A stretch of DNA of 64,000 nucleotides from an uncultured Clostridia bacterium (GCA_948467395.1 CAOKDX010000003.1:124001-188000); one strand, 5' to 3'; shown: positions 36,420 to 46,935, numbered from the stretch's first letter. Notes: generated by a model from the letters alone, not told the origin. Program-made: numbers and translations.

Positions 36420-36791
36420 TCAGTCCTCCTGGTGACGGTCTGACCGCATCACTTCGTCAATCTTTTTGGACATAGTTACACCATATTCTATGGAATGATC
36501 CAAAACAAAGGTCAGCTCCGGCGTATTGCGCAGATTCATTCGGTCTGCCAGCCGGTGTCTGGCAAAGGAAGCGCTTTTCTTCAGACCCTGCATCGTCTTT
36601 TCCTTCGCCTCCTCATCTCCCATAACACTGACATATATTTTGGCAAATTTGAGATCCGGCGTCACCTCCACCGCCATGACCGATGTCATGGGATGAATGC
36701 GCGGATCCTTCAGGTCTTCCCGTATGATCAGGCTCATTTCCCGAAGAACCTCGCTGTTGACGCGGATATTTTTTACACTGTTTTTTCTCAT
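36420..36791 (-). CDS. rbfA: 30S ribosome-binding factor A
   Basis: 123 residues, single KH-type domain: [20 protein letters not shown] near the start and [10 protein letters not shown] in the middle. It helps 16S rRNA 5'-end maturation and cold adaptation. Its ATG overlaps the infB stop by 4 nt (ATGA). Confidence 0.95.
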   Translation of the reverse strand: MRKNSVKNIRVNSEVLREMSLIIREDLKDPRIHPMTSVMAVEVTPDLKFAKIYVSVMGDEEAKEKTMQGLKKSASFARHRLADRMNLRNTPELTFVLDHSIEYGVTMSKKIDEVMRSDRHQED

Positions 36792-39505
36792 CTTGGTACC
36801 TCTACCATCTTATAACATTCTATCTGGTCTGCTTCCTGCAGATCCCCAAAGCCCTCAAATACCAGGCCGCATTCATAGCCGGCATTCACTTCTTTTACAT
36901 CGTCCTTAAATCTCTTCAGGCTGGCAAGATTGCCCTCGAACAGCTGCTCGCCGTCACGGCTGATGCGTACGCGGCAGCCTCTTTCAATCTTTCCATCCAG
37001 CACGTAGGAGCCGGCAATGGTTCCGACGCCGGATGCCTTAAAGGTCTGGCGTACCTCAGCGTGGGCGATTACCTTTTCCTCATAAATCGGTTCCAGCATA
37101 CCCTTCATGGCCGACTCGATGTCCTCAATGGCGTCATAGATTACCCGATACAGTCTGACGTCGACATTCTCCCGGTCTGCAGTATCCTTTGCCATATTGT
37201 CAAGACGTACATTAAACCCGATGATAATGGCGTTCGAAGCACTTGCCAGCGTTACATCCGACTCATTGATGGCGCCGACACCGCCGTGAATGACCCGGAC
37301 AGCCACCTCTTCGTTACTCAGTCTGATCAGACTCTGTTTCACCGCTTCTACGGATCCCTGTACATCCGCCTTGATGATCAGATTCAGATCCTTCACATTA
37401 CCCGCCTGGATCTGGCTGAAAAGTCCATCCAGGGAAAGCTTCTTCGCCTTCGTCTCCTCCAGCAGCTTATCCTTGCCCTGATCCACATAAGCCTGGGCAA
37501 TCTGCTTGGCGTCAATGTTGTTTTCCGTAGCCACAAATACCTCTCCGGCATCCGGAACACCGTTTAAACCAAGGATTTCAACCGGAGTAGACGGCTTCGC
37601 CAGCTTCACGCGCTCACCGTTGTGGTCAAGCATGGCACGAACCTTGCCGTAGGCCGTTCCAATGGCAATGTGGTCGCCCACATTCAGAGTGCCCTTCTGC
37701 ACAAGCACAGTGGCAACCGGACCGCGGCCCTTATCCAGTCTGGCTTCGATTACAATACCGCGGGCACGGCGTTTCGGATTTGCCTTAAGTTCCAGTACAT
37801 CCGCTGTCAGAACGATCATCTCCAGCAGGTTTTCGATTCCCTCCCTGGTATGTGCCGACACCGGACAGAATACCGTAGAACCGCCCCACTCCTCCGGGAT
37901 CAGTTCATATTCCGAAAGCTCCTGCTTCACCCGGTCAATGTTGGCACCCTCTTTGTCAATCTTATTCACCGCCACAATGATCTCCACTCCGGCGGCCTTG
38001 GCATGATTGATAGCCTCTACCGTCTGCGGCATCACGCCGTCGTCGGCAGCCACCACCAGAATGGCAATGTCCGTTGACTGGGCGCCGCGCATTCGCATGG
38101 AGGTAAAAGCTTCATGTCCGGGCGTATCCAGAAACGTAATCTTCTCCCCATTGATCCGGACTACATAGGCGCCAATATGCTGAGTGATTCCACCCGCCTC
38201 ATGCTCTGTAACGTCACTCTGGCGGATCGCATCCAGAAGAGATGTCTTTCCGTGATCGACGTGGCCCATGACGCAGACTACCGGAGGACGTTTCTTCATC
38301 TTTGCCTCATCCTCTTCCTCTTCCTTCAGAAGCTCGGCAACCATATCAATCTTCTCTTCCTTCTCACACAGAATCTCAAAGCCCAGTGCAATTTCCTCTG
38401 CCTCTTCATAGGTGATATCCTGGTTCAGGGAAACCATCTGTCCCTGCATAAAGAGCTTTTTCACCAGCGCCGCCGCCGGCATCTTCATCTTGTCAGCGAG
38501 CTCGCGTATGGTCAGGGATTCCGGAATCGTAATCTGCTTGATTTCCTCCTCCGGCGCCTGTTTCACCGGCTCCGGCTTAATGAATGCCCCCTTACGGTTC
38601 GGATCCTTCCGGGAGCGGATCCGGTTCATCTCTTCCTTTGTGCTCTTCCGGTAACCGCCGGCCTTATTTCTGTCATCCTTTTTCTTGTTCCTCTGTCTGG
38701 AATTCTTCTGTTCCTGTTTAATTCCGTCAAAACCACTCTGCGCCTTCTCAAATCTCTCAAATACGCGCTCACCGCCATTGCCGCGGTTTCCGGTATTATT
38801 CCGGTTTCCTCCATTGCCACGGCGGTCATTGTTTTGTCCGCCACGGTTGTTATTCTGTCCACCGCGGTTGTCACGCTGCCCGTCTCTTCCGTTCTGAGGG
38901 CGCCCGTTTCGATTATCTCCACGGTTCCCTCCATTGCCACGGCGGTCATTGTTCTGTCCGCCACGGTTATCTCCACGGTTTCCTCCATTGCTGCGGCTGT
39001 CCCCGCGGTTTCCTCCATTGTTTCGATTGTCCCCACGGTTTCCTGCGCTGCGGTTCTGACCCTGACGGGAATCACCGCGGCCCTCCTTCGCCGGCTGTCT
39101 CCGCTCCTCGGAAGGCTGTCTGGCAGGAGCTGCCGCTTTCGGCTCTTCCTTTGGCGCCGGTGCCGTTTTCGGCTCTTCCTTCTTCTTCTCCTCTGGCTGC
39201 CGTGCCGCCCTGGGCTCTTCCGCTTTCTTTGCCGGCCTTCCTGCGTCTTCGCTCTTCACTTCCTGTGCCGTCAGCTTCTTCTCTTCCTTCTTTTTCTCCT
39301 CTGCCTTTGCGGCATTCTGCTTTGCCGCTTTCTTCTGCGCAAAGCTCTTCATAAGAAAAGCTATCGCATCATCCTCGATATTACTGTTGGCACCCCTGAC
39401 TTCAAAACCATTTTCATTCAATAGTTTAACCAGGTCACCGCTTTTTATGTTCTTATCCTGCTGCTGCATGCTGCGTGCTATCTCATATATTTTCATTTTC
39501 GCCAT
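36788..39505 (-). CDS. infB: Translation initiation factor IF-2 with Arg/Gly/Asn-rich linker
   Basis: 905 residues. IF2-N subdomains at 1-55 and about 330-390, a long charged then RG-rich linker, the G domain from about 405 ([14 protein letters not shown]1, DTPGHEAF G3, VNKID G4), then domains II-IV. It brings fMet-tRNA to the 30S subunit and drives subunit joining. Residues about 145-250 are a run of [18 protein letters not shown]-type repeats, encoded by near-repeat DNA at about 38760-39070. The gene starts 23 nt inside the ylxQ gene. Confidence 0.97.
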   Translation of the reverse strand: MAKMKIYEIARSMQQQDKNIKSGDLVKLLNENGFEVRGANSNIEDDAIAFLMKSFAQKKAAKQNAAKAEEKKKEEKKLTAQEVKSEDAGRPAKKAEEPRAARQPEEKKKEEPKTAPAPKEEPKAAAPARQPSEERRQPAKEGRGDSRQGQNRSAGNRGDNRNNGGNRGDSRSNGGNRGDNRGGQNNDRRGNGGNRGDNRNGRPQNGRDGQRDNRGGQNNNRGGQNNDRRGNGGNRNNTGNRGNGGERVFERFEKAQSGFDGIKQEQKNSRQRNKKKDDRNKAGGYRKSTKEEMNRIRSRKDPNRKGAFIKPEPVKQAPEEEIKQITIPESLTIRELADKMKMPAAALVKKLFMQGQMVSLNQDITYEEAEEIALGFEILCEKEEKIDMVAELLKEEEEDEAKMKKRPPVVCVMGHVDHGKTSLLDAIRQSDVTEHEAGGITQHIGAYVVRINGEKITFLDTPGHEAFTSMRMRGAQSTDIAILVVAADDGVMPQTVEAINHAKAAGVEIIVAVNKIDKEGANIDRVKQELSEYELIPEEWGGSTVFCPVSAHTREGIENLLEMIVLTADVLELKANPKRRARGIVIEARLDKGRGPVATVLVQKGTLNVGDHIAIGTAYGKVRAMLDHNGERVKLAKPSTPVEILGLNGVPDAGEVFVATENNIDAKQIAQAYVDQGKDKLLEETKAKKLSLDGLFSQIQAGNVKDLNLIIKADVQGSVEAVKQSLIRLSNEEVAVRVIHGGVGAINESDVTLASASNAIIIGFNVRLDNMAKDTADRENVDVRLYRVIYDAIEDIESAMKGMLEPIYEEKVIAHAEVRQTFKASGVGTIAGSYVLDGKIERGCRVRISRDGEQLFEGNLASLKRFKDDVKEVNAGYECGLVFEGFGDLQEADQIECYKMVEVPR

Positions 39506-39824
39506 ACTTTGTTACCTCCAGTTTTAAATTTTTGCCAATCAATGCGGCAAACCCTTTATCCGTAATCGCCAGTGATGCCCGGAATTCCTTTCCTATCGCA
39601 TTTCCCAGCCGGTCCTTATCTCCAAATTCAGCATAGGCTGCATGGTGGAAACGGCAGGAATCCGAGAATTTTTTTTTCGTGTTCGCCGATGCATCTTCTG
39701 CTACTATCACCAGCTCTGCCCTTCCCTCCCGGACCGCTTTCTCTGTCATAAACTCCCCACTTACTATATGTCCGGCTTTCATCGCCAATCCCAGAGTACC
39801 CAGAACCTTTTTTTCATTTACCAT
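39483..39824 (-). CDS. ylxQ: L7Ae/L30e-family RNA-binding protein YlxQ
   Basis: 113 residues, with [26 protein letters not shown]-type N-terminus (residues 12-37) and an IVAEDAS strand typical of the L7Ae fold that binds kink-turn RNA. Exact target in bacteria uncertain. It overlaps infB by 23 nt and follows rnpM by 10 nt, the standard position between nusA and infB. Confidence 0.9.
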   Translation of the reverse strand: MVNEKKVLGTLGLAMKAGHIVSGEFMTEKAVREGRAELVIVAEDASANTKKKFSDSCRFHHAAYAEFGDKDRLGNAIGKEFRASLAITDKGFAALIGKNLKLEVTKYGENENI

Positions 39825-39834
39825 AATCTGTCTG

Positions 39835-40098
39835 TCACCCTTTTAACTGCCTTTCTAACTCGTCATATATCTCATCCGGCACGTCTACTCGGAATGAGCG
39901 GTTCAATGCATTGCTTTTCCTGGCCCTGGCAAAGCATTCCTCACTGTCGCACAGATAAGCTCCTCTTCCATTCCGGCGTCCTGTCCTGTCGATACAGAAC
40001 TCTCCCTCCGGCGTCCTGACCACCCGGATCAGATCCTTTTTTTCCCTGCTCTCCCGACAGCCAATGCACTGCCGGCTCGGCTTCTTTCTTGTCTGCAT
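39835..40098 (-). CDS. rnpM: RNase P modulator RnpM (YlxR, DUF448)
   Basis: 87 residues from ATG 40098 (GGAGAGGCAGG upstream); a longer frame to 40137 is not supported by family length. RQCIGCRESREKKDLIRVVR and GRGAYLC are the DUF448 signatures. In Bacillus it binds RNase P RNA and lowers its activity. Located directly after nusA as usual. Confidence 0.92.
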   Translation of the reverse strand: MQTRKKPSRQCIGCRESREKKDLIRVVRTPEGEFCIDRTGRRNGRGAYLCDSEECFARARKSNALNRSFRVDVPDEIYDELERQLKG

Positions 40099-40140
40099 CC
40101 TGCCTCTCCTTCCTTCTGATACCTGCCGCGGAATCAATCA

Positions 40141-41238
40141 TTATTCCCCGTCCGTCTGTTCTTCGGGTTCGGATTTTTCCATGCTCTGGGATTCACTCTT
40201 AATGTCTATCTTATAGCCCGTGAGACGGGCTGCCAGACGGGCATTCTGCCCCTCCTTTCCAATGGCCAGTGACAGCTGAAAATCCGGAACGACCACTTTC
40301 GCTGTCTTCTCCTCAATATCCACATCAACCGAAATCACCTTGGACGGGCTCAGTGCATGTTCAATAAAAACTGCCGGATCCTCATCCCATTCCACAATAT
40401 CGATCTTTTCGCCCCGAAGCTCTTCCACCACCGCATTCACCCGGACGCCATTCATGCCGACACAGGCGCCCACGGCATCCACATCCGGATTGTTGCTGTA
40501 TACGGCGATCTTGGAACGGGAGCCGGCCTCCCGGGAGACATTCCGGATCTCAACAACACCGCTCTGGATCTCTGCCACCTCATACTCAAACAATCTCTTC
40601 ACCAGCTCCGGGTGGGTACGGGAAATAATGATCCTGGGGCCCCTTGTGGTATCCCTCACCTCTGTCACATAGAGCTTGATCCGTTCTCTTGGTGCAAACT
40701 GCTCCGACTCAACCTGCTCCTGGGAGGTCAGGATTGCATCCATCTTGCCGAGATTGATATTGTAGTTCCCATTGCTGTAGCGCTGCACAATGCCGGTTAC
40801 GATATCTCTCTCCTTTGTGTAGTACTGATCGAACAATACCTTGCGCTCCTCTTCCCTGATCTTCTGTACCACTACCTGCTTCGCCTTCTGTGCCGCAATA
40901 CGGCCAAAATTTTTCGGAGTCACCTCAATGCTCACAGTTTCTCCCACTGCCGTCCCCGGATATTTCACTTCCGCCTCTGTCAGGGACATCTGCAGTGTCT
41001 CGTCCTCTACCTCTTCCACCACTTCTTTATCCTGATATACATGAAATTCACCTGTCACATTATCAAGACTCACCCGGATATTGTCAGATTTGCCAAACTG
41101 GTTTTTGCATGCGGCCAGCAGGGAATTTTCAATTGCCTCCAGCAGAATGCTCTTGCTGATATCCTTTTCCTTCTCTATGGCATTTAACGCCTCTATCAAT
41201 TCCGGATTTCCTTTCTGTGGTGTTGTCGTCTTTTTCAT
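40141..41238 (-). CDS. nusA: Transcription elongation/termination factor NusA
   Basis: 365 residues, the short Gram-positive form without C-terminal acidic repeats. Order: N-terminal RNAP-binding domain (1-130), S1 domain (about 135-200, DIVTGIVQRYSNGNYNINLG), and two KH domains (GACVGMNGVRVNAVVEEL and LAIGKEGQNARLAARLTG). It binds RNA polymerase and stabilises pausing and intrinsic termination, so it could act on the hairpin in its own operon leader. Confidence 0.97.
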   Translation of the reverse strand: MKKTTTPQKGNPELIEALNAIEKEKDISKSILLEAIENSLLAACKNQFGKSDNIRVSLDNVTGEFHVYQDKEVVEEVEDETLQMSLTEAEVKYPGTAVGETVSIEVTPKNFGRIAAQKAKQVVVQKIREEERKVLFDQYYTKERDIVTGIVQRYSNGNYNINLGKMDAILTSQEQVESEQFAPRERIKLYVTEVRDTTRGPRIIISRTHPELVKRLFEYEVAEIQSGVVEIRNVSREAGSRSKIAVYSNNPDVDAVGACVGMNGVRVNAVVEELRGEKIDIVEWDEDPAVFIEHALSPSKVISVDVDIEEKTAKVVVPDFQLSLAIGKEGQNARLAARLTGYKIDIKSESQSMEKSEPEEQTDGE

Positions 41239-41306
41239 TTTCTATCATCCTCCTATATATTAAGTATTAAATCATAACGGTCCCTCTCTAAAAATCTGCC
41301 CCCGTA

Positions 41307-41801
41307 CTAAAAATCTATGGACCTTCGGATCAGCGCAATATCCCTTACCGGTATCTCCATCTCCTTTTCCCCAAAATCCAGAAGGATGGTTTCCGGTTCT
41401 TCCCGATATTCTTTCAGTATCCCGATAAATTCTTTGTCCGAATACTTCTTCCCCCCCTCTTCCCAGGTTACGGGAGAAAACAGCTTCACTTCCACATCAC
41501 CGCCCAGATTTCTTAGAAAATCCTTTGGTTTCTTAAACGGGCGCAGAAGTCCCGGTGAACTGACCTCCAGAATATATGATTCTGAGATGAAATCGTGTTC
41601 ATCCAGCAGATCGCTGAGTTCATGATTCACCGCCGTCAGATCATCTATGGTAATGCCGCCCTCCTTGTCAATATAAGCCCGCAGATGCCAGCTTCCCGCC
41701 TCCCTGATAAACTCCACATCCACCAGGTCATACTGATGCTCTGCCAGGATCGGCACAAGCAGATCCTCCGTCTTTTTTTCATACTCCTGATGTTTTCCCA
41801 A
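41307..41801 (-). CDS. rimP: Ribosome maturation factor RimP
   Basis: 164 residues. The N-terminal domain (YDLVDVEFIREAGSWHLRAY, IDKEGGITIDDL) and ILEVSSPGLLRPF followed by a small SH3-like C-terminal domain are typical. It is needed for 30S assembly. First gene of the operon; start ATG 41801 is preceded by GGAAAAGAGGT. Confidence 0.95.
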   Translation of the reverse strand: MGKHQEYEKKTEDLLVPILAEHQYDLVDVEFIREAGSWHLRAYIDKEGGITIDDLTAVNHELSDLLDEHDFISESYILEVSSPGLLRPFKKPKDFLRNLGGDVEVKLFSPVTWEEGGKKYSDKEFIGILKEYREEPETILLDFGEKEMEIPVRDIALIRRSIDF

Positions 41802-41879
41802 TGAAAGACCTCTTTTCCTATTTCAAATTCAAATGTTTGTCAGCCTGTATCATCCATATCGGGATAATACACAAAAATA

Positions 41880-41903
41880 ATGAGTGAACTCGCGTTCACT
41901 CAT
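41880..41903 (-). terminator. Terminator-like hairpin in the rimP-nusA operon leader
   Basis: A perfect 10-bp stem (ATGAGTGAAC / GTTCACTCAT, 4-nt loop) is followed on the minus strand by TATTTTTG. It lies downstream of the predicted operon promoter and 78 nt before rimP, so it may attenuate the operon; it may also end transcripts of the gene upstream. Confidence 0.7.
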
Positions 41904-41928
41904 CATCATTAACAGTATCAATATAGCC

Positions 41929-41957
41929 AGTATAGCACTATTTTCCAACAAATGCAA
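41929..41957 (-). promoter_or_regulatory. Promoter of the rimP-nusA-infB-ribF operon
   Basis: Minus-strand TTGCAT (41957-41952), 17-nt spacer, TATACT (41934-41929). It gives a leader of about 120 nt before rimP. Confidence 0.75.
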
Positions 41958-41978
41958 GTGTTTCTGCGGATTTTTTTG

Positions 41979-42560
41979 TCACTGTACCACATCAAAGGTG
42001 GGCATTTCATCCAGCAGCTCCTGGATCGGTGTCATCAGAATGTCCCCGTCCTCCTCCGTCTCCTCCTGAAAATCCGATCCCCCGCCCCTTTTCTTCCTCT
42101 TTCGCACCTGCTCGTCCGTCTCCGGCAGTCTGGCATATGCGCTGCTTTTCTTAAACTGCCTTATCGTCTCGTTCAGCCCCGCTGTCAAAAATTCTCTATG
42201 GGGATCCTCCTTACTTATGCCGGAGAAAGCCCTTCTGGCCACATCCGCCGCCTCCTCCTTTGACCGGCAGTTTTTCAGCTGCTGCTCCAGCTGCTCCTTC
42301 CTCATCTTTACACGGAGAGCGGCCTTATACAGCTCCGGATTATGTACCCGCAGATAATCCATTTCCTTCGCCGTCAGCTTCTTCCCCCGTTTCAGCTTGG
42401 ATTCAATCCTGGCGGCATACGCTCTTTCCTCCTCCGCATCCATCCCCTTGGCTGGATCCATTATTTCATCTATCACCGATTTCCAGACACTCTTTCCCTG
42501 CCCTGCCAACGGCTCCCCTCTCTTCGGTATCGTCTTACTCCCTGCTGCCATACTCTCCAT
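41979..42560 (-). CDS. Charged coiled-coil-like protein of unknown function
   Basis: 193 residues from ATG 42560 after GGAGGAAAT. The sequence is highly charged and helical, with no membrane or signal segment; the middle (KLKRGKKLTAKEMDYLRVHN, LYKAALRVKMRKEQLEQQLK) looks like a coiled coil, and the C-terminus is acidic. No family recognised. It lies upstream of the rimP operon on the same strand but behind a separate promoter. Its leader has GCGCCGGA/TCCGGCGC arms (42578-42614). Confidence 0.65.
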   Translation of the reverse strand: MESMAAGSKTIPKRGEPLAGQGKSVWKSVIDEIMDPAKGMDAEEERAYAARIESKLKRGKKLTAKEMDYLRVHNPELYKAALRVKMRKEQLEQQLKNCRSKEEAADVARRAFSGISKEDPHREFLTAGLNETIRQFKKSSAYARLPETDEQVRKRKKRGGGSDFQEETEEDGDILMTPIQELLDEMPTFDVVQ

Positions 42561-42693
42561 ATTTCCTCCAATCCGAAGCGCCGGACCCCATATCTACCCT
42601 TTGAAATCCGGCGCCTTCCCTGGCTTATCAGTTCTATTGAGCTTTCTAATTCTTATATCGGCACAATTCCAGCACCGCACAAGATAAACGGAA

Positions 42694-45600
42694 TTATTTT
42701 TTGAATTTGATGGTAACCTTCTTTTGTGCTTTTCCACATCGGACACGTACTGCAGCCTTTTGATTCTTCTTGCATTTCTTTACGGTAATCTGCCCATATG
42801 AATCCACCTTAATATATTTTTTACCGGAGATTACTTTATAGGTGATCTTGTCCGTCGTCCCTTTCGTCAGGGACTTTACCTGAATCTGACTTGTCTGTCC
42901 CTTCTTTTTCATGGTCACGGACTTCTTCTTCAATGTCAGCTTCCTGTTCTGTTTCCTTTTCTTCACAACCTGAATCGAAACCGTTCTCTTTTTCTTTTTA
43001 TCAGAGGCAGTAATCGTAATCTTTGCCTTCCCCGCTTTCCTTGCCGTTACAACACCGCCGGCGCTGACAGAAGCGACTAATTTCCTGCTGCTCTTATACA
43101 TAACCTTCTGGCCTGCCTTGCTGGGTGAGACGGATGTTTTCAGTATAATCTTACTGCCTTTGACCAATGTAATCCTAGATATTTCATATCCTTTTACCTT
43201 CACACTAATTTTCTTTGCGGCAATGGTTGAATCCTTTCCGGGATTCTGATCTCCTGCCGGATTCGGAATCGGATTCTTCGAAGAATCCTTGTCATTATCA
43301 GAAGAGGGATTCTTTTCATCCACAACCGTCTTTGATATTCCAATGGAGACGATATTCGGGCACCAGGCAGAAGCATTTCCAAGTTCAATCGTATTTTCCC
43401 CCGCCTTCAATATGACATCCAGATAAATGCTGTCCGCCGAACTGATAGCATACGAACCGGTGCTGGGACAGCTGTAACGAATCTTCCCTCCGCCATTCAC
43501 GGAGATATCCACATCCCTGGTCTCCCCGGCAAAATAATTCAGCTGCAATTTATAGGTCCCCGCCCTCTCCGCATTTACTTTAAAGATTGCCTTGCAGGCA
43601 GCATTTGCACCGAGCCAGCTGACGGCGCCGCCCTCTAATCTTGCTCCTCCTGCCAGGACGGCAGTCTCCGCTCCATACAGCACATAATCATACTGGGTGC
43701 CATCAACGGGTTTCTCGCCATCATCGGTCAGATCTGTCTCTGTCGCCGTTTTATTTGTTGTCTTCCTGGATATTGCAATCCGGTCAATATTCGGCGCCTT
43801 TGAAAGCGGATTTCCAAAGGAAATGGTATTGTCGCCTTTTTTGAGCCTGACATAGAATTTCTGCATGGCAAGGGTATTAACACCTGCATTCAGCCTTCCG
43901 CTGCGGATTTCGTCTTCCCCATTGATGCGGTAAACGACTCTCCGGGGTACGCCGCAGGCATAATACAATCTCATCTCATAGATGCCATCTTCCCATGCAC
44001 GAATCTTGTTAAAGGTCAGTTTATTGTACGCTGTTCCACCAATTCCTTCCACCTGCTTCATACCAGATGCAAACTGGTTATCGCCCACTGCCGCATTTCC
44101 GTTTCGGGTATTTTCCTCATCCTCGGCCTCATAATATATGTAAGAATCATACACGGTATCTGTCTTCATATCCTCTTTTGTTATCTTTATGGCCGCTCCG
44201 CCATTGGCAGCTAAGGCAAGCTCGAGAACTGACTCCTTTGTCACTTCCTTTGACACGATCTCCACATCCGTTCCCTTATCATTATCCAGATACAGATATG
44301 CCTTATAGGTCCCCTCTCCCAGAAAATCAAGAGAAATCATCTCCTTCCCGGCTGCCGCTGTCATTGCCCCTATATACCAGTCCTCTCCCGCTCTTCTCGC
44401 TATAACTGTCTTCTTTCCCGGATCGCCGTTCAATAGCTTCGTCTCATCCCACTGTGCCGGGACATCACTGATCATGGACAGCCCCTTATATCCCTCCAGC
44501 TTATAGACGGAAGAGGCAATATTCTGTAATCCCGTCTGATAGGCGATCACCTGTGCCAGCTGGAATCCTGCTGTCACGGGAAGCTGGGATATCTGCGTTC
44601 CCACCGGAGTAAAGTCCATTCCCCCCACTACGTTCCGGTTAAATACATACAAGAGACAGTTGCTGACAGATGGGCCGATATCCCACTTATACCACTCACT
44701 TCCCCTGACGGCCTCATATCCAAGTACGTTGGGGAATGTCCGGATCTCTCCACGGGGGGCCGTACATCCATGGAACAGCACATTGATCTTATGTTTTGCC
44801 GCTATCGTCGCACAGTCATACATCTGCGTCATCGTACCCTTGTCATCGTTTTCATAATAATCCACTTTCACTCCGCGGATTCCCGTCTCCTGGCACCAGG
44901 CAAACTGCTCCTCCAGCTGGGCCGCTGTTTTTAGGGAATATTTCGGATACGCGGCATTTCCCTGCGCATCTTTAAAGCCGGCATGATTATCATTATTGAC
45001 GCCGTACCACAGAAGGATCCCAACTCCCTTCTGTTTCCCATATTCCACCAGTTCTTTTACCTTTTCCTTATAATCCTTCCACAGACACCAGCCAAAGTCC
45101 AGACAGACATATTCCCAGCCATTCTCTGCTGCAAAATCAATATAATCCTTCTGCTGGTCATATTCAATAGGGTCATCCCCTGCCTCTGACCACCATGACC
45201 AGGCCACCGTTCCTGTCTTGATCCACTGGCTGCCGTCCTGATACAATGTCGTATCCGCCGCCGGATTCAGACTGCTTGTCATAGTGGCATTCACAATGTC
45301 ATTGAGATCATCCGACATCATCGCCACTCTCCATGGCGTATGAATGATTCCCTTCTCATTATATACCATGGAAACCGAGCTGCCCGACCCTTTGCCAAAG
45401 GCAAACTTCAGATTTCTACTGCCCTTCTTCGTCTCAAGATGAGAAGCGCAGTAGGTATCCTTTTCACTGAATACCGCAGCCTCTGTCAAAAGCATCCAGT
45501 ACTTCCCGCTGTTTGCCAGCAGCGGCACACAATATTTGTCTTCCGCCGCCTTTACGGATGACATTTTCATCTTCCTGTACTCATATTCATAATTGCCGCC

Positions 45601-46935
45601 ATTATCGTATCCCGCCCAGATAACGGAATCCGCAGGAAGCACAAATTCACTGGCTTCACCGTTTATTTTCTCTGACTGCCCCGCTTCGCCTCTCCATTCA
45701 TACCGATAAGCGATGCCATCTTTATAAACACGGACATAAACCGTCATAATTTTCTCTGTGCCATCCTTTTGCAACTGGAAACTCAATTCTTTATAGGAGT
45801 CGCTGACCACCCTCCCTGCCCCGGTAGTGAGGGTATACTCATCCTTCCCCTCCACCGTTTCCGCTGAATCTTCAACGTATGACATTCCTTTCGTGAAATC
45901 ATCAGAAGTCACTGCGCCAAGCTGAGAGGCATCAAGAATTACATCATCCCCCCTGGCAGCCGTAATAAAATATCTTCCGGTCTCCCGGTCTTCCACAATT
46001 TTAGCCGAGATACTGGAACCACTGACCGCATTGCTCACCGCCAGCCCTTCTACATCCGTCACACCTGTACCATCTGTCAATTCATTGGCTCCACCATATT
46101 CTGCCGTCTCCGGTTTTTCCTCCACCTCGAAGCCCTGTGCCCTGGCAAGCCGGACCGCTTCACTCCGGGTCAGGGCAGTCTTGTAAAGACAGAGATCGTC
46201 CAGCCTTACCTTTGCATCCGGATCTGACCAGCCGGAGCATGTCTTCCCCAGCGCGTTATTCACCAGCTCCGGCATACAGTCCAGACGGGCCGGAAGATTT
46301 GTCATATCCTCATACGATCCCTTCTCCTCTCCATTGATATAAAAAGTAACTTCCTCGGCATTTATCGTAATGACGACAAAGCTCCATTCATCTTTCACCG
46401 GCTCGGTCGCCATAGGTGCCCGCACAATATGCGTGTCGTCAAATAAAACATTCCAGACCTTGTCCGACGCATAGGGTGCAAAGGCAAATTCATTACCGGA
46501 GCCGCTGTCAGCAGAGGAGATCACCCTTGAATAACTCCCCACTGCTCTGTCCGGTTTCAACCAGAAGGAATAAGTAAATCCCGTATCTGCCGACACTCCC
46601 TGATACAGATCAGATGGCAGGCTGACATAGGACGTTCCTTTTGCACCGCCGCCTAGAGACAGAACCCGGTTCCCTTCATTTTTGAAGTTCTTTCCGCTGA
46701 TCGTGACCATATCTGTCTCCAGCTTTGCAGACCCCTCCAGAATGGCATTGCCATCCCCTGCTGTTCCTTTGTTTGCCGCACTTTTATTGGACAAATTTTC
46801 AAAATCCCAATAATACGCCGGTTCCGGCAGGGAATCTGCCGCCTCTGCTGCCTTTAACCAGCCTCCTGTCGTTGAAGGAAACAGTGCCGCCGTCATGGCA
46901 AGCGCTATCATAATTGATAGTAATCTCCTCTTCAT
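42694..46935 (-). CDS. Secreted multidomain glycoside hydrolase family 97 enzyme
   Basis: 1413 residues from ATG 46935 (GGGGAGG upstream). Signal peptide 1-33; LamG/concanavalin-like domain about 40-270; GH97 N-terminal beta-sandwich about 285-560; GH97 barrel about 560-850 (YVCLDFGWCLW, GVKVDYYENDD with Asp692, and GYEAVRGSEWYKW with Glu741); two carbohydrate-binding-like beta domains about 960-1090 and 1100-1210; and two lysine-rich Ig-like modules to the end. An Asp in KVDYY fits the retaining, alpha-galactosidase-like GH97 subgroup. It is divergent from an AraC regulator. No sortase motif; the basic tail may bind the wall. Confidence 0.88.
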   Translation of the reverse strand: MKRRLLSIMIALAMTAALFPSTTGGWLKAAEAADSLPEPAYYWDFENLSNKSAANKGTAGDGNAILEGSAKLETDMVTISGKNFKNEGNRVLSLGGGAKGTSYVSLPSDLYQGVSADTGFTYSFWLKPDRAVGSYSRVISSADSGSGNEFAFAPYASDKVWNVLFDDTHIVRAPMATEPVKDEWSFVVITINAEEVTFYINGEEKGSYEDMTNLPARLDCMPELVNNALGKTCSGWSDPDAKVRLDDLCLYKTALTRSEAVRLARAQGFEVEEKPETAEYGGANELTDGTGVTDVEGLAVSNAVSGSSISAKIVEDRETGRYFITAARGDDVILDASQLGAVTSDDFTKGMSYVEDSAETVEGKDEYTLTTGAGRVVSDSYKELSFQLQKDGTEKIMTVYVRVYKDGIAYRYEWRGEAGQSEKINGEASEFVLPADSVIWAGYDNGGNYEYEYRKMKMSSVKAAEDKYCVPLLANSGKYWMLLTEAAVFSEKDTYCASHLETKKGSRNLKFAFGKGSGSSVSMVYNEKGIIHTPWRVAMMSDDLNDIVNATMTSSLNPAADTTLYQDGSQWIKTGTVAWSWWSEAGDDPIEYDQQKDYIDFAAENGWEYVCLDFGWCLWKDYKEKVKELVEYGKQKGVGILLWYGVNNDNHAGFKDAQGNAAYPKYSLKTAAQLEEQFAWCQETGIRGVKVDYYENDDKGTMTQMYDCATIAAKHKINVLFHGCTAPRGEIRTFPNVLGYEAVRGSEWYKWDIGPSVSNCLLYVFNRNVVGGMDFTPVGTQISQLPVTAGFQLAQVIAYQTGLQNIASSVYKLEGYKGLSMISDVPAQWDETKLLNGDPGKKTVIARRAGEDWYIGAMTAAAGKEMISLDFLGEGTYKAYLYLDNDKGTDVEIVSKEVTKESVLELALAANGGAAIKITKEDMKTDTVYDSYIYYEAEDEENTRNGNAAVGDNQFASGMKQVEGIGGTAYNKLTFNKIRAWEDGIYEMRLYYACGVPRRVVYRINGEDEIRSGRLNAGVNTLAMQKFYVRLKKGDNTISFGNPLSKAPNIDRIAISRKTTNKTATETDLTDDGEKPVDGTQYDYVLYGAETAVLAGGARLEGGAVSWLGANAACKAIFKVNAERAGTYKLQLNYFAGETRDVDISVNGGGKIRYSCPSTGSYAISSADSIYLDVILKAGENTIELGNASAWCPNIVSIGISKTVVDEKNPSSDNDKDSSKNPIPNPAGDQNPGKDSTIAAKKISVKVKGYEISRITLVKGSKIILKTSVSPSKAGQKVMYKSSRKLVASVSAGGVVTARKAGKAKITITASDKKKKRTVSIQVVKKRKQNRKLTLKKKSVTMKKKGQTSQIQVKSLTKGTTDKITYKVISGKKYIKVDSYGQITVKKCKKNQKAAVRVRCGKAQKKVTIKFKK

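Noticed and set aside
38114-39424. Plus-strand open frame (436 codons) opposite infB
   Set aside because: Mirror of the repetitive RG-rich IF-2 linker; Val/Thr/Ile/Leu-rich product without a start signal.
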